Shown here: piece by piece, positions 28,501-36,905 of the stretch
How the letters are laid out: every line of letters begins with the position of its first letter
Position numbering within the stretch: position 1 is the stretch's first letter
Assembly: GCF_049537155.1 (NCBI RefSeq)
Contig: NZ_JBMVQZ010000005.1
Span: forward strand, 62,001-126,000
Length of the DNA: 64,000 nucleotides
DNA from: Limisphaera sp049537155
GTDB taxonomy: Bacteria > Verrucomicrobiota > Verrucomicrobiia > Limisphaerales > Limisphaeraceae
Direction: 5' to 3'
Translations under genes and position numbers: made by a program
The notes under the pieces: model-generated
Told to the model about the DNA's origin: nothing
Databases searched by the model: none
The model's input: the letters and a program-made list of their open reading frames with translations, nothing else

Positions 28501-31500
28501 TGGCCAGCACCGGCTCGTCCGAAATCGCCCAACTCTATCAACGGCTGCGGCTCAGCGGGGAATTTCGCCTGCTCTGGGCCGATCGGGTGCACAAACATTT
28601 TTCACCCGGGGGCGCGTTGGACCTCGATCATATCCTGGCCCGCCTGTCAGAGCTCCGCGAGCAGTTGTCCGAACTGATGCCGGACTTCGACCCGGCCCTC
28701 GAGCAATGGATCCGCGCCCGCACCCCGATCTACTTCCAGCAACTGCATCAGCAGGGGCTCTACCACTTCACCAACACCCCGGCGTTCCTCGCACCCGAAG
28801 GCCGGGTGCCCGCCGGGTTCGAACTGGTCCTGACCAACGAGGCCGGCACCATTTACTACACCACCAACGGCCTGGATCCGCGCGTGCCATTCACCGGAGC
28901 CGTCGCGCCCTGGGCCCTGCCCTGCACGGGCCCCATCCGGATCTCCGGCGAGGTCACCATCCGGGCACGGTCACTCGTCGGCACCACCTGGAGCGCCCTC
29001 GCAGAACGTACCTTCCGGGTCGGTCAGCTCGGTTCCACCATCCGCATCACCGAGCTCCATTACAACCCGGCAGCAGGTGGTCAGGAGGAGTTTCTCGAGC
29101 TGGCCAACCTCGGCCATACAGCCGTGGACCTGAGCGGCTGCGAGTTCGCAGGGATCTCGTTCCGGTTCCCGGCCGGAAGCGTCATCCCGCCCGGTGCGCA
29201 CTGGGTCCTGGCTTCCAACACCCACACCAACGCCTGGCTGGCACGCTATCCGGGCGTGCTGCCCGTGGGATGGTACGCCGGCAACCTCGCCAACGGCGGC
29301 GAGTCCATCATCCTGCGGGATCCAACCGGCAAAGTCCTGGCCGCCGTCACCTATGACGACGAACCCGGCTGGCCCACCGAACCCGACGGCCGCGGCCCCT
29401 CACTGGAAATGGTGGATCCCTGGGCCAACCCGTTCGACCCGATGAACTGGCGGGCCAGCCCCACCCCCGGCGGCAGCCCGGGACAGCCCCCCAACCCCGT
29501 GCCCGCACCGCCGGTCCGCATCCACGAGGTCATGGCCGACAATCGCGGGGCTGTCCCCCACGGAGGCGTCTACCCGGACTGGATCGAACTGCACAACTCC
29601 GGCCAAACCGCCGTGGACCTTTCCGGCTGGAGCCTCACCGACGATTCAAACCCGCGCAAATTCGTCTTTCCCGGGGGCACGATCCTCCCGCCGGGCGGTT
29701 ACCTGGTCGTGTGGTGCAACCCGCCCGAGCCCCGGCCCGAAGAAATCCATGCGCCCTTCGGCCTGGACCGGGAAGGTGACGCCGTCTTCCTTTACGACGC
29801 CGCAACCAACCGTGTGGATGGCGTGGTCTTCGGCCTCCAAGCACCGGACTTCACACTGGCCCGATGGCAGGGCGACTGGACCCTGGGCCAGCCAACCCCC
29901 GGTGCGGCCAACCAGCCGGCGGCCCTGGCCGATCCGGGCATGCTGACCATCAACGAATGGTCGCCCGAAACGGGCCCGGACAACCCGGGCTGGATCGAAT
30001 GGTTCAACCGCTCCCCCGATCTGCCCGCCTCACTGGAGGGCCTGTACGTCGCAGTCGGCGACACGGTGGCTCGATGGTGGCCGCGCGCCTATCTCGGGCC
30101 GTTGGGACACGCTTGGATCCGGCTCGCCACGGAGCCGCGCCCGGATCGGTTGCTGCTGCGAATCCCGCCCTCGGGAGCATTGGTCCTCTACGATGCCGCA
30201 GCGGTAAAGCTCGAAGAAATCGAGTATGTCGCCAACCAGGGCAACCTTTCGCTCGGTCGGGTACCGGACGGCAGCGACTTCTGGATGGCCCTGGCGGTGC
30301 CCACACCCGGCGCCAGCAACCAATGGGACCTGGCCGCCGGCCCCCGCATCCACGAAATCCTGGCCCGCAACCAATCTCTACTCTTCGACAACCGCCCGGC
30401 CGATTTCCTCGAACTCCACAACCCCACCAGCACCACCATGGACCTCTCCGGCTACCGCATCGGGCTCGATACCGACTTCAGCCGCGCCTGGACCTTCGCC
30501 ACAGGCACCTTCCTCCCACCGTTCGGTTACCTCGTGATCTGGTGCGACCCGGATGCACCGGTCGAACATGGACCCGGCCGCTTCAACCTGGGTCGCCCCC
30601 TGCCCGGTGAGGCCGCCACCGTCCGCCTCTGGGACCCCGCCGGCCGGTTGGTGGACAGCGTCTCGTACGGGCCACAGGTCCCGGACCTGTCCATCGGGAT
30701 CTCAGGTGACCGCTTCACCCTCCTGAGCAGGCCCACACCGGGCGCCCCCAACAGTGCCCCGGCCCCACTCGATTCGCCCGCCCACCTCCGCTTCAACGAA
30801 TGGATGGCCCGGCCACAGACCGGACCCGACTGGTTCGAGCTCTACAACAGCGGATCCTCTCCGGTTGCTCTCGAGGGCTTGATCTTGACCGACGATCCCT
30901 CGCTGGCCGGTCGGGAACGGTTCCGGGTGCCCCCGCTCAGTTTCATCGGCCCGGGCGATTTCGCACGATTCGTGGCCGATGCAGACACCGCCCAGGGCGC
31001 CGATCACACCGCCTTCGCCCTGGCCGAAAGCGGCGAAGTGCTGGTCCTCTACCGCATCCAGAACAACGTCTGGCAAGTTCTCGACCAGGTTTCGTTCGGC
31101 CCCGCCCGGCCGGGTGCCTCCCAAGGCCGCCTGCCCGACGGTTCCACCAACATCGTCACCTTTGCCCAAACCCCCACTCCCGCCGCCAGCAACTACCTGC
31201 CACTCTCAAACGTCGTCATCCACGAGGTCCTTGCCCATACCGACCCGCCCTTCGAGGACGCCGTGGAATTGCACAACCGCAGCGATCAGCCCGTGGACAT
31301 CAGTGGCTGGGCACTCAGCAACAACCCCCGTAACCGCTGGAAATACCGGTTCCCCGAAGGAACCATTCTCGAACCCGGCGGTTTCCTCGTGGTGTATGAA
31401 GCCCAGCTCAACGACCCGCAGGGCGGCGACCGCGCCTTCGCCCTCAGCTCCACCCACGGCGAGGAGCTCTGGCTGACCGAAATCCGGGACGGCCAGGAAA

Positions 31501-32636
31501 CCGGCTACCGCGACCGCGTGGCCTGGGGCGCCTCGTTCAATGGTCAGGCATTCGGACGGATCGTAACCTCGGCCGGAACCGACTTTGCACCCTTGGAGCG
31601 ACCGACCTTCGGTGTGGATCAGCCGGCCTCGCTCGAACAGTTCCGCACCGGCCGCGGCGCCCCCAACGCACCGCCACGGGTCGGACCCGTCGTCATTCAC
31701 GAAATCCATTACCACCCCTCGGGTGGACCCGACGGATCCGAGGAATGGATCGAGCTCCAAAACGTGACCTCTGCCGCCGTGCCGTTGTACGACCCGCAGC
31801 ATCCCACCAACCGCTGGAAATTCGGCGGCGCCGTGTCATTCGACTTCCCCACCGGCACGGTCCTCCCACCGGGCGGATTCATCGTGATCACCGACTTCGA
31901 TCCCTCCGCCGAGCCCGCCCGCGAAGCGGCCTTCCGCGCGCGATTCAACATGCCCGACACCGTGCCGCTCACCGGCCCGTTCGCCGGTTCACTCGACAAC
32001 GCAGGTGAAACGCTCCTGCTGCTGGCGCCCGACCGGCCCGAGGGACCCGACAGCCCCGAACCCGGCTTCGTCCCGTACGTTCAGGTGGACCGCGTCAGCT
32101 ACGACGACCAGCCGCCCTGGCCCGCCGAGGCCGACGGCCAAGGTGCCTCCCTCCAAAAGGTCGAGCCCCGGCTCTACGGAAACGAGCCCCTCCACTGGGC
32201 AGGCGGGCCACCCACACCAGGCCGGCCCAACACCCCCAAGCCCACAGATTCCGACGGCGATGGCCTCCCCGACTGGTATGAAAGCCGCCACGGACTCGAC
32301 CCGCTCAGCCCCGCAGACGGCGCGCAGGACAGCGACGGCGACGGGTTGCCCAACCGACAGGAGTACGCGGCCGGCACGGATCCGCACGATCCCCAAAGCC
32401 GGCTCGCCCTCGAGGTGATCCGCGAACCCGGCCCCGGGCCGCTCCGATTGCGCTTCGTGGCACAGCCCTACCGATCCTATGCCGTGCAGGCCACCGCAGA
32501 GCTGAACGCAGGCAGTTGGATCACCGTCCAGCTGATCGTCCCCGGTCCGGAACCGCGCACCGTCGAGCTCGCTCCGGAAACGGAAACCCACGCCACCCGG
32601 TTCTATCGGGTCGTCACACCGGCACCGCCAGAATAG
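25521..32636 (+). CDS. Giant secreted protein with CotH and about eight LTD domains
   Basis: The 2371-residue protein has a signal-like segment (WSAWLLTLLSGASISLPAA, 43-61). Order of parts: a beta-sandwich region (65-230); two related Ig-like repeats (FSEPVTGVDADDLLLNG and FSEPVWGVDAADLRING, 235-430); a lamin-tail domain (441-583); a chitobiase-C-like YTTDGSEPT segment (about 615); a CotH-like domain (690-1090, with VHGSDYQRP and VVWDAEWAMGWGN); a second YTTNG segment; seven more LTD domains starting near 1172, 1332, 1474, 1608, 1756, 1898 and 2057; a TSP3-like Ca segment (2244-2290); and the C-terminal FYRVV module. CotH proteins are atypical protein kinases, but the function here is unknown. 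The ATG at 25521 has AAGGA six bases upstream; no later in-frame start precedes the signal segment. Confidence 0.85.
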   Translation: MADTPGTTGAITSWNSSPCSSREDIPDRKRSCPSPADGHLRWSAWLLTLLSGASISLPAAEIWVPERSVWRFRAGTNEASSPISAWRQVAFSDEAAGFQNAPAPFWYGDPQTGGTILTDMRGRYGCIFLRHPFVLAEVPPLQAVRLRAFVDDGCIAWINGREVLRVRVPGGEPTVNTLAQNAPEPVTWQTYTLELPAGLLRPGTNVLAVQVFNTSLNSSDLGFDAQLEAVLVDTNPPVLASITPPPGFLTEWQTVQVVFSEPVTGVDADDLLLNGVPALEMQGQDAVYTFRWTRPPYGTLSFTWAPNHGITDRAEPPLPFDARAPGATWEYDFRDVEPPQILRLHPPAGLTVRRLEEIEITFSEPVWGVDAADLRINGQPARSVTTTGEGLYRFRFDPPPAGTVTVDWAPEHGITDTAAQPNAFAGGPWQYQVDPDASATPVWITEILAGAVSTNGLVDEDGEPQDWIELYNPGTEPVNLAGWSLSDDPSAPARWVFPERVLPPNGYLIVFASGKDRRPSDPPRPLHTNFQLALSGEHLGLYAPGTPYERVSGFGEYPEQRNDHSYGLAPDGQWRYYDSPTPGAPNGPGSIVGVCAPVQVNVQRGHFEIPFDLILSCETPDVEFHYTTDGSEPTRQSPVFPGRLRIDRTTLFRAAAFKDGYLPSRTVTHSYFFGLPPALRSLPTLSLVTASNHLYGPTGILGIEGGTYAGGPWQPLAPGDYHNPSQHGLAWERPVSVEWIEKDGGGFQADAGIRVHGSDYQRPRLQPTSKFSYRLYFRGDYGPGRLEYPLFPTTHVQRFDQLVLRAGFNEQGNPFVRDELTRRLSADMGQPASHGTLAIVFLNGRYYTASPWYNPCERVHEEFFQEHLGGSPEWDVVGPAWAQSAGQAGVVDGDRADFQALVNYVWTQSPAVPTVYSNIARWLDLTNFADYLILNTWAATGDWPGNNWRAGRDRAGGPWRFVVWDAEWAMGWGNRSVTLNTFTMSGSGPWDSGLASTGSSEIAQLYQRLRLSGEFRLLWADRVHKHFSPGGALDLDHILARLSELREQLSELMPDFDPALEQWIRARTPIYFQQLHQQGLYHFTNTPAFLAPEGRVPAGFELVLTNEAGTIYYTTNGLDPRVPFTGAVAPWALPCTGPIRISGEVTIRARSLVGTTWSALAERTFRVGQLGSTIRITELHYNPAAGGQEEFLELANLGHTAVDLSGCEFAGISFRFPAGSVIPPGAHWVLASNTHTNAWLARYPGVLPVGWYAGNLANGGESIILRDPTGKVLAAVTYDDEPGWPTEPDGRGPSLEMVDPWANPFDPMNWRASPTPGGSPGQPPNPVPAPPVRIHEVMADNRGAVPHGGVYPDWIELHNSGQTAVDLSGWSLTDDSNPRKFVFPGGTILPPGGYLVVWCNPPEPRPEEIHAPFGLDREGDAVFLYDAATNRVDGVVFGLQAPDFTLARWQGDWTLGQPTPGAANQPAALADPGMLTINEWSPETGPDNPGWIEWFNRSPDLPASLEGLYVAVGDTVARWWPRAYLGPLGHAWIRLATEPRPDRLLLRIPPSGALVLYDAAAVKLEEIEYVANQGNLSLGRVPDGSDFWMALAVPTPGASNQWDLAAGPRIHEILARNQSLLFDNRPADFLELHNPTSTTMDLSGYRIGLDTDFSRAWTFATGTFLPPFGYLVIWCDPDAPVEHGPGRFNLGRPLPGEAATVRLWDPAGRLVDSVSYGPQVPDLSIGISGDRFTLLSRPTPGAPNSAPAPLDSPAHLRFNEWMARPQTGPDWFELYNSGSSPVALEGLILTDDPSLAGRERFRVPPLSFIGPGDFARFVADADTAQGADHTAFALAESGEVLVLYRIQNNVWQVLDQVSFGPARPGASQGRLPDGSTNIVTFAQTPTPAASNYLPLSNVVIHEVLAHTDPPFEDAVELHNRSDQPVDISGWALSNNPRNRWKYRFPEGTILEPGGFLVVYEAQLNDPQGGDRAFALSSTHGEELWLTEIRDGQETGYRDRVAWGASFNGQAFGRIVTSAGTDFAPLERPTFGVDQPASLEQFRTGRGAPNAPPRVGPVVIHEIHYHPSGGPDGSEEWIELQNVTSAAVPLYDPQHPTNRWKFGGAVSFDFPTGTVLPPGGFIVITDFDPSAEPAREAAFRARFNMPDTVPLTGPFAGSLDNAGETLLLLAPDRPEGPDSPEPGFVPYVQVDRVSYDDQPPWPAEADGQGASLQKVEPRLYGNEPLHWAGGPPTPGRPNTPKPTDSDGDGLPDWYESRHGLDPLSPADGAQDSDGDGLPNRQEYAAGTDPHDPQSRLALEVIREPGPGPLRLRFVAQPYRSYAVQATAELNAGSWITVQLIVPGPEPRTVELAPETETHATRFYRVVTPAPPE

Positions 32637-32665
32637 GCACGCGCCCGGGACGCCTCACGCCGGCC

Positions 32666-33169
32666 TCAATCCATGGCGAACCACCGGGGCGCAATCAACC
32701 ACTCCAACGTCGCGCAGCGACCGGCCTGAATCTTGTCCAAATCCAATCGGATCAGGCCGCACTTTTTCAGATCCAGGCCCAGCCCCTCGGGATCGCCCGT
32801 GCACAACCATGCCGCCAGACGACTCAACATCGGTTCGTGCCCCACCAGCATCAGCGCGTCCGGCAAGGGCCGCAGCCCCTGCAACTCCGCCACCACCTCG
32901 CGAGCGGTCCGATCCGGAGCCAGACAATCCACCACCACCGGCGGCCGGGCCATGCGCAGGCCGCGCGCCATCAGCTCGGCCGTCTGCAACGCGCGCGTCA
33001 GCGGACTCGTCCACAACAAATCACACTCGACCTTCCGCTGCCGCAGCGCGTGAGCCAGGCATCTCACCCGGCGTCGCCCCTTCGGCGTCAACGCCCGTTC
33101 CGCGTCCGAACCGGAGGCGGTCTCCCGGAAGTCCTCAGCTTCAGCATGACGCAGCAGGTACAGCTTCAC
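32666..33169 (-). CDS. sixA: Phosphohistidine phosphatase SixA-like
   Basis: The 167-residue protein is of the small histidine-phosphatase type: LRHAEAE at 6-12 with the phospho-accepting His, RALTPKGRRRVRCLA, the second Arg in TSPLTRALQTAELM, and the second His in LMLVGHEPMLSRLA. SixA removes phosphate from phosphohistidine proteins; a role on other phosphorylated compounds is possible. The C-terminal block KKCGLIRLDLD is also SixA-like. It is 12 bases downstream of the CHAD gene on the same strand, so both are co-transcribed. It converges with the giant LTD gene, leaving 29 bases between the stops. Confidence 0.88.
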   Translation of the reverse strand: MKLYLLRHAEAEDFRETASGSDAERALTPKGRRRVRCLAHALRQRKVECDLLWTSPLTRALQTAELMARGLRMARPPVVVDCLAPDRTAREVVAELQGLRPLPDALMLVGHEPMLSRLAAWLCTGDPEGLGLDLKKCGLIRLDLDKIQAGRCATLEWLIAPRWFAMD

Positions 33170-33181
33170 ACGCCGAGCATG

Positions 33182-34051
33182 TCACCGGGACCGCGGCCGC
33201 GCCAGTCCGGAAGGCCGCCACGAGGCCAGTTGCCGCACCGTAGCCTGACACCGCTGAAGAATCTCAACCTGACGTTCCTGAAGCTTCCGCAGCAACGCCC
33301 GATGCACCGTCCCGGGTAAACCCGCCTTCGCCGCGTCCCGCCGCACCGCCCCCCGCAGCACCGCATGATCCTGCAAATCCCCCATCAGCCCGTGAAACTC
33401 AAGCATCGCAGCAAGGACGGCATCAGAAAGACCGGACAGGAAGGGCCGCAACATCTCGCAGGCGTAACGGTACTTCTTGAACGCCACCCGCAAACGGTGA
33501 ACCCCGGCCGGTGTCCGAACCAACCGAGACCGCCGCTGAACCTCCGCGAACAGGGGCTCCAACACTCCCGCCACCGCGCCCCGGACCGGTTCCTCCCCCT
33601 CGGCCCGAGCGGCCCGCCCCAGCACTTTTTCCAACTTCTTCAAGCGCTTCTCCCCTTCCTTCAAAGACCGGCCGGAAAGCCTCCGCGCCACCGACCGGGC
33701 CATCTTCTCCTCCCGCTTCGCCCACAACGTCGCCAGGGGTTCGACCTCCCCGGGCGCGTCCGCCACCTCCCGAAGGCGCTGCCGACAGATGTGCAGATCG
33801 CGCACCTCGTCGAATGCGTCCAATTGCCGTTTCAACGCCTTCCGCAACTTGCGCGTTTTCCGGGTCAGTCCGGCCGCACGGACCAGGTCCACCAGCGCCA
33901 GGGCCCGCCGCGTCTCCACGCGCAACTGATGGACACCCTCCGGATCAGGATCGCGCCGGACCCGCTCCAAACGCTTGCGCAGCCGGCGGCGCAACAAGCG
34001 CACCGCCTCCCCCAGATGCCCGGCCAGCGCCGGATGAATACTCACTTCCAT
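33182..34051 (-). CDS. CHAD-domain protein (polyphosphate-binding type)
   Basis: The 289-residue protein is almost entirely one CHAD domain: helical, rich in Arg, Lys and His, with duplicated motifs GVHQLRVETRRALAL (about 39-53) and GVHRLRVAFKKYRYACEMLRP (given here as two overlapping parts, about 183-203). CHAD domains bind polyphosphate through these conserved basic and His residues. Association with sixA is common and suggests a link to phosphate or polyphosphate metabolism, but the exact role is unknown. The C-terminal tail is Arg/Ser-rich. Confidence 0.87.
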   Translation of the reverse strand: MEVSIHPALAGHLGEAVRLLRRRLRKRLERVRRDPDPEGVHQLRVETRRALALVDLVRAAGLTRKTRKLRKALKRQLDAFDEVRDLHICRQRLREVADAPGEVEPLATLWAKREEKMARSVARRLSGRSLKEGEKRLKKLEKVLGRAARAEGEEPVRGAVAGVLEPLFAEVQRRSRLVRTPAGVHRLRVAFKKYRYACEMLRPFLSGLSDAVLAAMLEFHGLMGDLQDHAVLRGAVRRDAAKAGLPGTVHRALLRKLQERQVEILQRCQATVRQLASWRPSGLARPRSR

Positions 34052-34389
34052 ACGCTAACATACCACTTCCCTCTTCAACCGCCCGCCTGCCCCTCCCCGT
34101 CGTGCGCCCGAGGTGACGAGCCATACGGCCGCGACAGCCCGCCCGTCAACGAAGTATGGTATCCGTTCGGGCCCGTCCCGATCCCTCGCGGTCTTCTTGC
34201 CACCGGTCCATCGCCCCCAACATCTCCAAACCTCCGCCGGAGCCCGGCCCGGCTTCGCCGCGCAACCCCTGAACCATCCGATCCACCAAAAGGCCGCAAC
34301 CCTCCGTGCACGGAGACAAGCCGTTCCCATAACCCGTGTGCCCCGGGTTGCCCCCGACTGCCCTTGCGACCACCCTCAAGAACGGGCGC
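34052..34389. other. Non-coding gap upstream of the CHAD gene
   Basis: These 338 bases lie between the start of the CHAD gene and a decayed phosphorylase fragment. I see no convincing gene, terminator or strong promoter. It should hold the promoter of the CHAD-sixA pair. Confidence 0.5.
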
Positions 34390-34690
34390 TCAGTCCACAC
34401 CTGCCAACCCCACGCTGATCAGGACCCGCCCGCCGGGGACATCCGCAATTCGCCGGCTCTCCATGCCCCTCGCCATCTGCGCCTCCGCTTTCCGGGTCCG
34501 ATCCGCGTCCAGCTCGTGCGCACGCCCCAGGACCTCGCCTCCACGCATCCGTTCACCCACCTTCACCAGCCGCTCCACACACACACATTCCCTCGTGCGC
34601 CCGCCCGGCCGCCACCGCCTAAAAAACACCGCGTCGCTCGCTTGCCCACAACCGCCGTGTCCTCCTCGCCGGCTTGTTTTCTCCTCACAC
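34390..34690 (-). pseudogene. C-terminal remnant of a pyrimidine-nucleoside phosphorylase, frameshifted
   Basis: In the complement, bases about 34570-34390 encode ERLVKVGERMRGGEVLGRA and then DADRTRKAEAQMA. This matches the end of the intact phosphorylase at 38768-40123, which reads DRLVKVGEKVHRGDLLARV and PDAERTRAAAARLE. Just upstream, a different frame encodes VVGKRATRCFLGGGGRAG, matching IVGEIVRDLGGGRRKAE of the intact gene. The two frames meet in a (GT)n run near 34570-34583; removing one GT unit would join them as NVCVERLVKVGE. No catalytic N-terminal part is found upstream, where the glycosyltransferase gene ends at 34714. I therefore read this as a dead fragment. Confidence 0.6.
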
Positions 34691-34713
34691 TCCCGGAGGC
34701 TCCCACCCCGGCA

Positions 34714-36723
34714 TCACATCCCGTGGGACGGGCCCAGGAGCGACGGTCGGAGATCCTGTAATACTGCCCCCTGAGGCAGCAGAGACCGAACAACCCACAT
34801 GTCATGGGTCTCCGTCCGATGAACGCATTCGTAAGTATCCCGCACCCATGCCAAAAGCGCCGGGTCCGCAAGATCACGTCGCGAGAGAATCAAGACTTCA
34901 GGCCTGGAAGATTGTATCAATTCCCTGTAACGCCGGGCATCCAGCGTCCCACTGGCCAGGCGTTTGCCCGACACCACCAACAACTCCGGCGGCGGACATA
35001 CACCGGCCAGAAACCGCTCACCGCCCGTCTCCGGCGAGCCGTACACCCACCGAACCTTCGGTGCAAACAGCCGTAACAGCTCGAGACGACCCGGATTCAC
35101 CAGCCACGTCATCTCCCGCATCCTCGGCAGTCCCAGCCCTATCTCGGCCGCACCCGGCCCGATCCATAGAGCAGCCAGGGTGGGCAACGCCAACACCTTC
35201 ACGAATCCCGAGGCCAACCACCGGGTATCCACCGGCCTTCCCACACCCGCCGGTCCCCCCCGAACTGCCACCACCGCGACGTCGCGCAAGTTCCACCACG
35301 CCTGCTGAACGGCCAGACCACCAAGGACGGCCATCGGGATCTGAAACTGCAGTTGGTACATGGGCCACCAGGGACGTGCGATCCCCAGAAATGCAAGCGC
35401 CCCGCAAAGCATCCCCACCGCCCACCATCCGATGGCTGGATCTCGCCGCCTCAACACGATCCATAGTCCCGCGAGACCCGCCACTCCCGTCGGCAGCCAT
35501 CCGGACCGCAAGAAAAGGCCCCACATCTCGACGTCGAGAACCTCGACGGTGAGCGTGTGTCGTGCTTCCCAGTGCACACCCAGCAACCAACCCCAATGAA
35601 AGTTCGGGGATATGAATGCGAAAAGTCCGAAGGCAGGTAGAAACCCCGCCATCCACGGCAGGAGCATTCTGATGCCGGCCATCCATCCATACTGGGACGC
35701 CACCAGCGCCACCAGGCCCGGAGCGGCAACTGCCGCGGTCAGCTTCATGTGTGCAGCCGCGGCCATCACCACGCCCGACAAAACCACCTGCCAATGGCGA
35801 GGCAACCCCCCGGGCCGATACAAACACGCCGCCGACACACACGCCCAGGCCAGGGCCGCCGGCTCCAACATCACACTGAACCACAACGGCACGGTCTCCT
35901 GATTGCTCAGCATGAGGACAGCCGCCCCCAGCAGGCCTGCAACACCGAGCTGCCGCTGCCCCAGCCACCCCACGGCCATCCAAAAAGCAGACACTGAGAA
36001 CATCTGAAACAATCGCGGCCATAGAACCTCCTCGCCCAACCAACGCATCAATCGGGCATTGATCAGCGTGTGAAGCCAGGGCTGATCATTGTAAGCTGCC
36101 CTCGCCAGATCAGGATGTCGGGCCAAAAAAAGCATCTTGGGCAGCTCAAAACAATCATCCACCCCCACCAGCACCTCCCGATACGCACCCGTCCACCAGA
36201 ACAAGCTCCAGAACAGGAACAGGACCATCCCAAGACCCGGAACAACCTCCCGTGCGACAGGTTTCCGACACCGTTCCCGGCCCATCCACAGGACGAACAT
36301 GCACGCCAAACCCGCCATCAAAAACCACGCAGCAAGGGCGCGCATCCAGGGGTCCCAGCTCTGCGCAGTGAATCCGAGCCGCTGCCGCAGTCCCGCCAAA
36401 CAGGGACATGGAGCCCCAGCCTCCAAAAACCATCCGCGCCATCCCAGCAGGACCGCTCCGGTGCCGGTCAGCACTCCCATCCCTATAGCAGGCGGCGCCA
36501 AAGCCACCACCGCGCCCGCAGCCATCTCCGCCCAGCCCACCCACTGCAAATGTGGCACCCCAATACTCTCTCCACCAGATTCCGCGCCGGTCGGGCCGTT
36601 CGCGGGCTCGACGAGCGACAACAGCCCCGCCACAAAAAGGACCCCACCAGCCATCCGCAATACCGCAGTTACGATCCCGCTCACACCCGTCCTTGAAGCA
36701 TCTGGAATCCTCAGGCGACTCAT
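34714..36723 (-). CDS. Fusion of MauE/DoxX-like membrane domain and GT-C glycosyltransferase
   Basis: The 669-residue membrane protein has two parts. Residues 1-150 contain about four helices and a conserved GAPCPCLAGL motif (CPC at 106-108), resembling MauE/DoxX redox-associated membrane proteins and the separate gene at 62675-63157. Residues 160-669 resemble the ArnT/PMT-like GT-C family: an acidic pair early in the first periplasmic loop (VGVDDCFELPK, 187-196), NDQPWLHTL (212-220), many helices, and a soluble C-terminal part. This half matches 61159-62691 over its length. It probably transfers a lipid-linked sugar outside the inner membrane; substrate unknown. Start 36723 is preceded by GAGG at good spacing. 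Earlier in-frame ATGs exist (36801). Confidence 0.78.
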   Translation of the reverse strand: MSRLRIPDASRTGVSGIVTAVLRMAGGVLFVAGLLSLVEPANGPTGAESGGESIGVPHLQWVGWAEMAAGAVVALAPPAIGMGVLTGTGAVLLGWRGWFLEAGAPCPCLAGLRQRLGFTAQSWDPWMRALAAWFLMAGLACMFVLWMGRERCRKPVAREVVPGLGMVLFLFWSLFWWTGAYREVLVGVDDCFELPKMLFLARHPDLARAAYNDQPWLHTLINARLMRWLGEEVLWPRLFQMFSVSAFWMAVGWLGQRQLGVAGLLGAAVLMLSNQETVPLWFSVMLEPAALAWACVSAACLYRPGGLPRHWQVVLSGVVMAAAAHMKLTAAVAAPGLVALVASQYGWMAGIRMLLPWMAGFLPAFGLFAFISPNFHWGWLLGVHWEARHTLTVEVLDVEMWGLFLRSGWLPTGVAGLAGLWIVLRRRDPAIGWWAVGMLCGALAFLGIARPWWPMYQLQFQIPMAVLGGLAVQQAWWNLRDVAVVAVRGGPAGVGRPVDTRWLASGFVKVLALPTLAALWIGPGAAEIGLGLPRMREMTWLVNPGRLELLRLFAPKVRWVYGSPETGGERFLAGVCPPPELLVVSGKRLASGTLDARRYRELIQSSRPEVLILSRRDLADPALLAWVRDTYECVHRTETHDMWVVRSLLPQGAVLQDLRPSLLGPSHGM

Positions 36724-36905
36724 CTGCCACCTCAAGCGCCAACACACGCACCAATTCCCACCGGCCCCGGCCATACGCAGCTTCCCACCACAAAACCTCA
36801 CACCCTGCCGGATGAACTCTCACCGGGATCCGGCCGGTCAGCCTCTTAAGACGTCAAACCACCGCGACACCCGGGCCCCGACCTCCCCGGGACATCGAAC
36901 CCTTC

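Noticed and set aside
27330..29010. Reading the YTTDGSEPT segments of the giant protein as chitobiase activity
   Set aside because: They match only the short C-terminal Ig-like accessory domain of chitobiases, which has no catalytic residues.
34113..34761. Plus-strand open frames rich in Pro, His and Thr
   Set aside because: Composition is that of reverse-strand reading in GC-rich DNA, there is no family likeness, and they oppose the phosphorylase remnant and glycosyltransferase gene.
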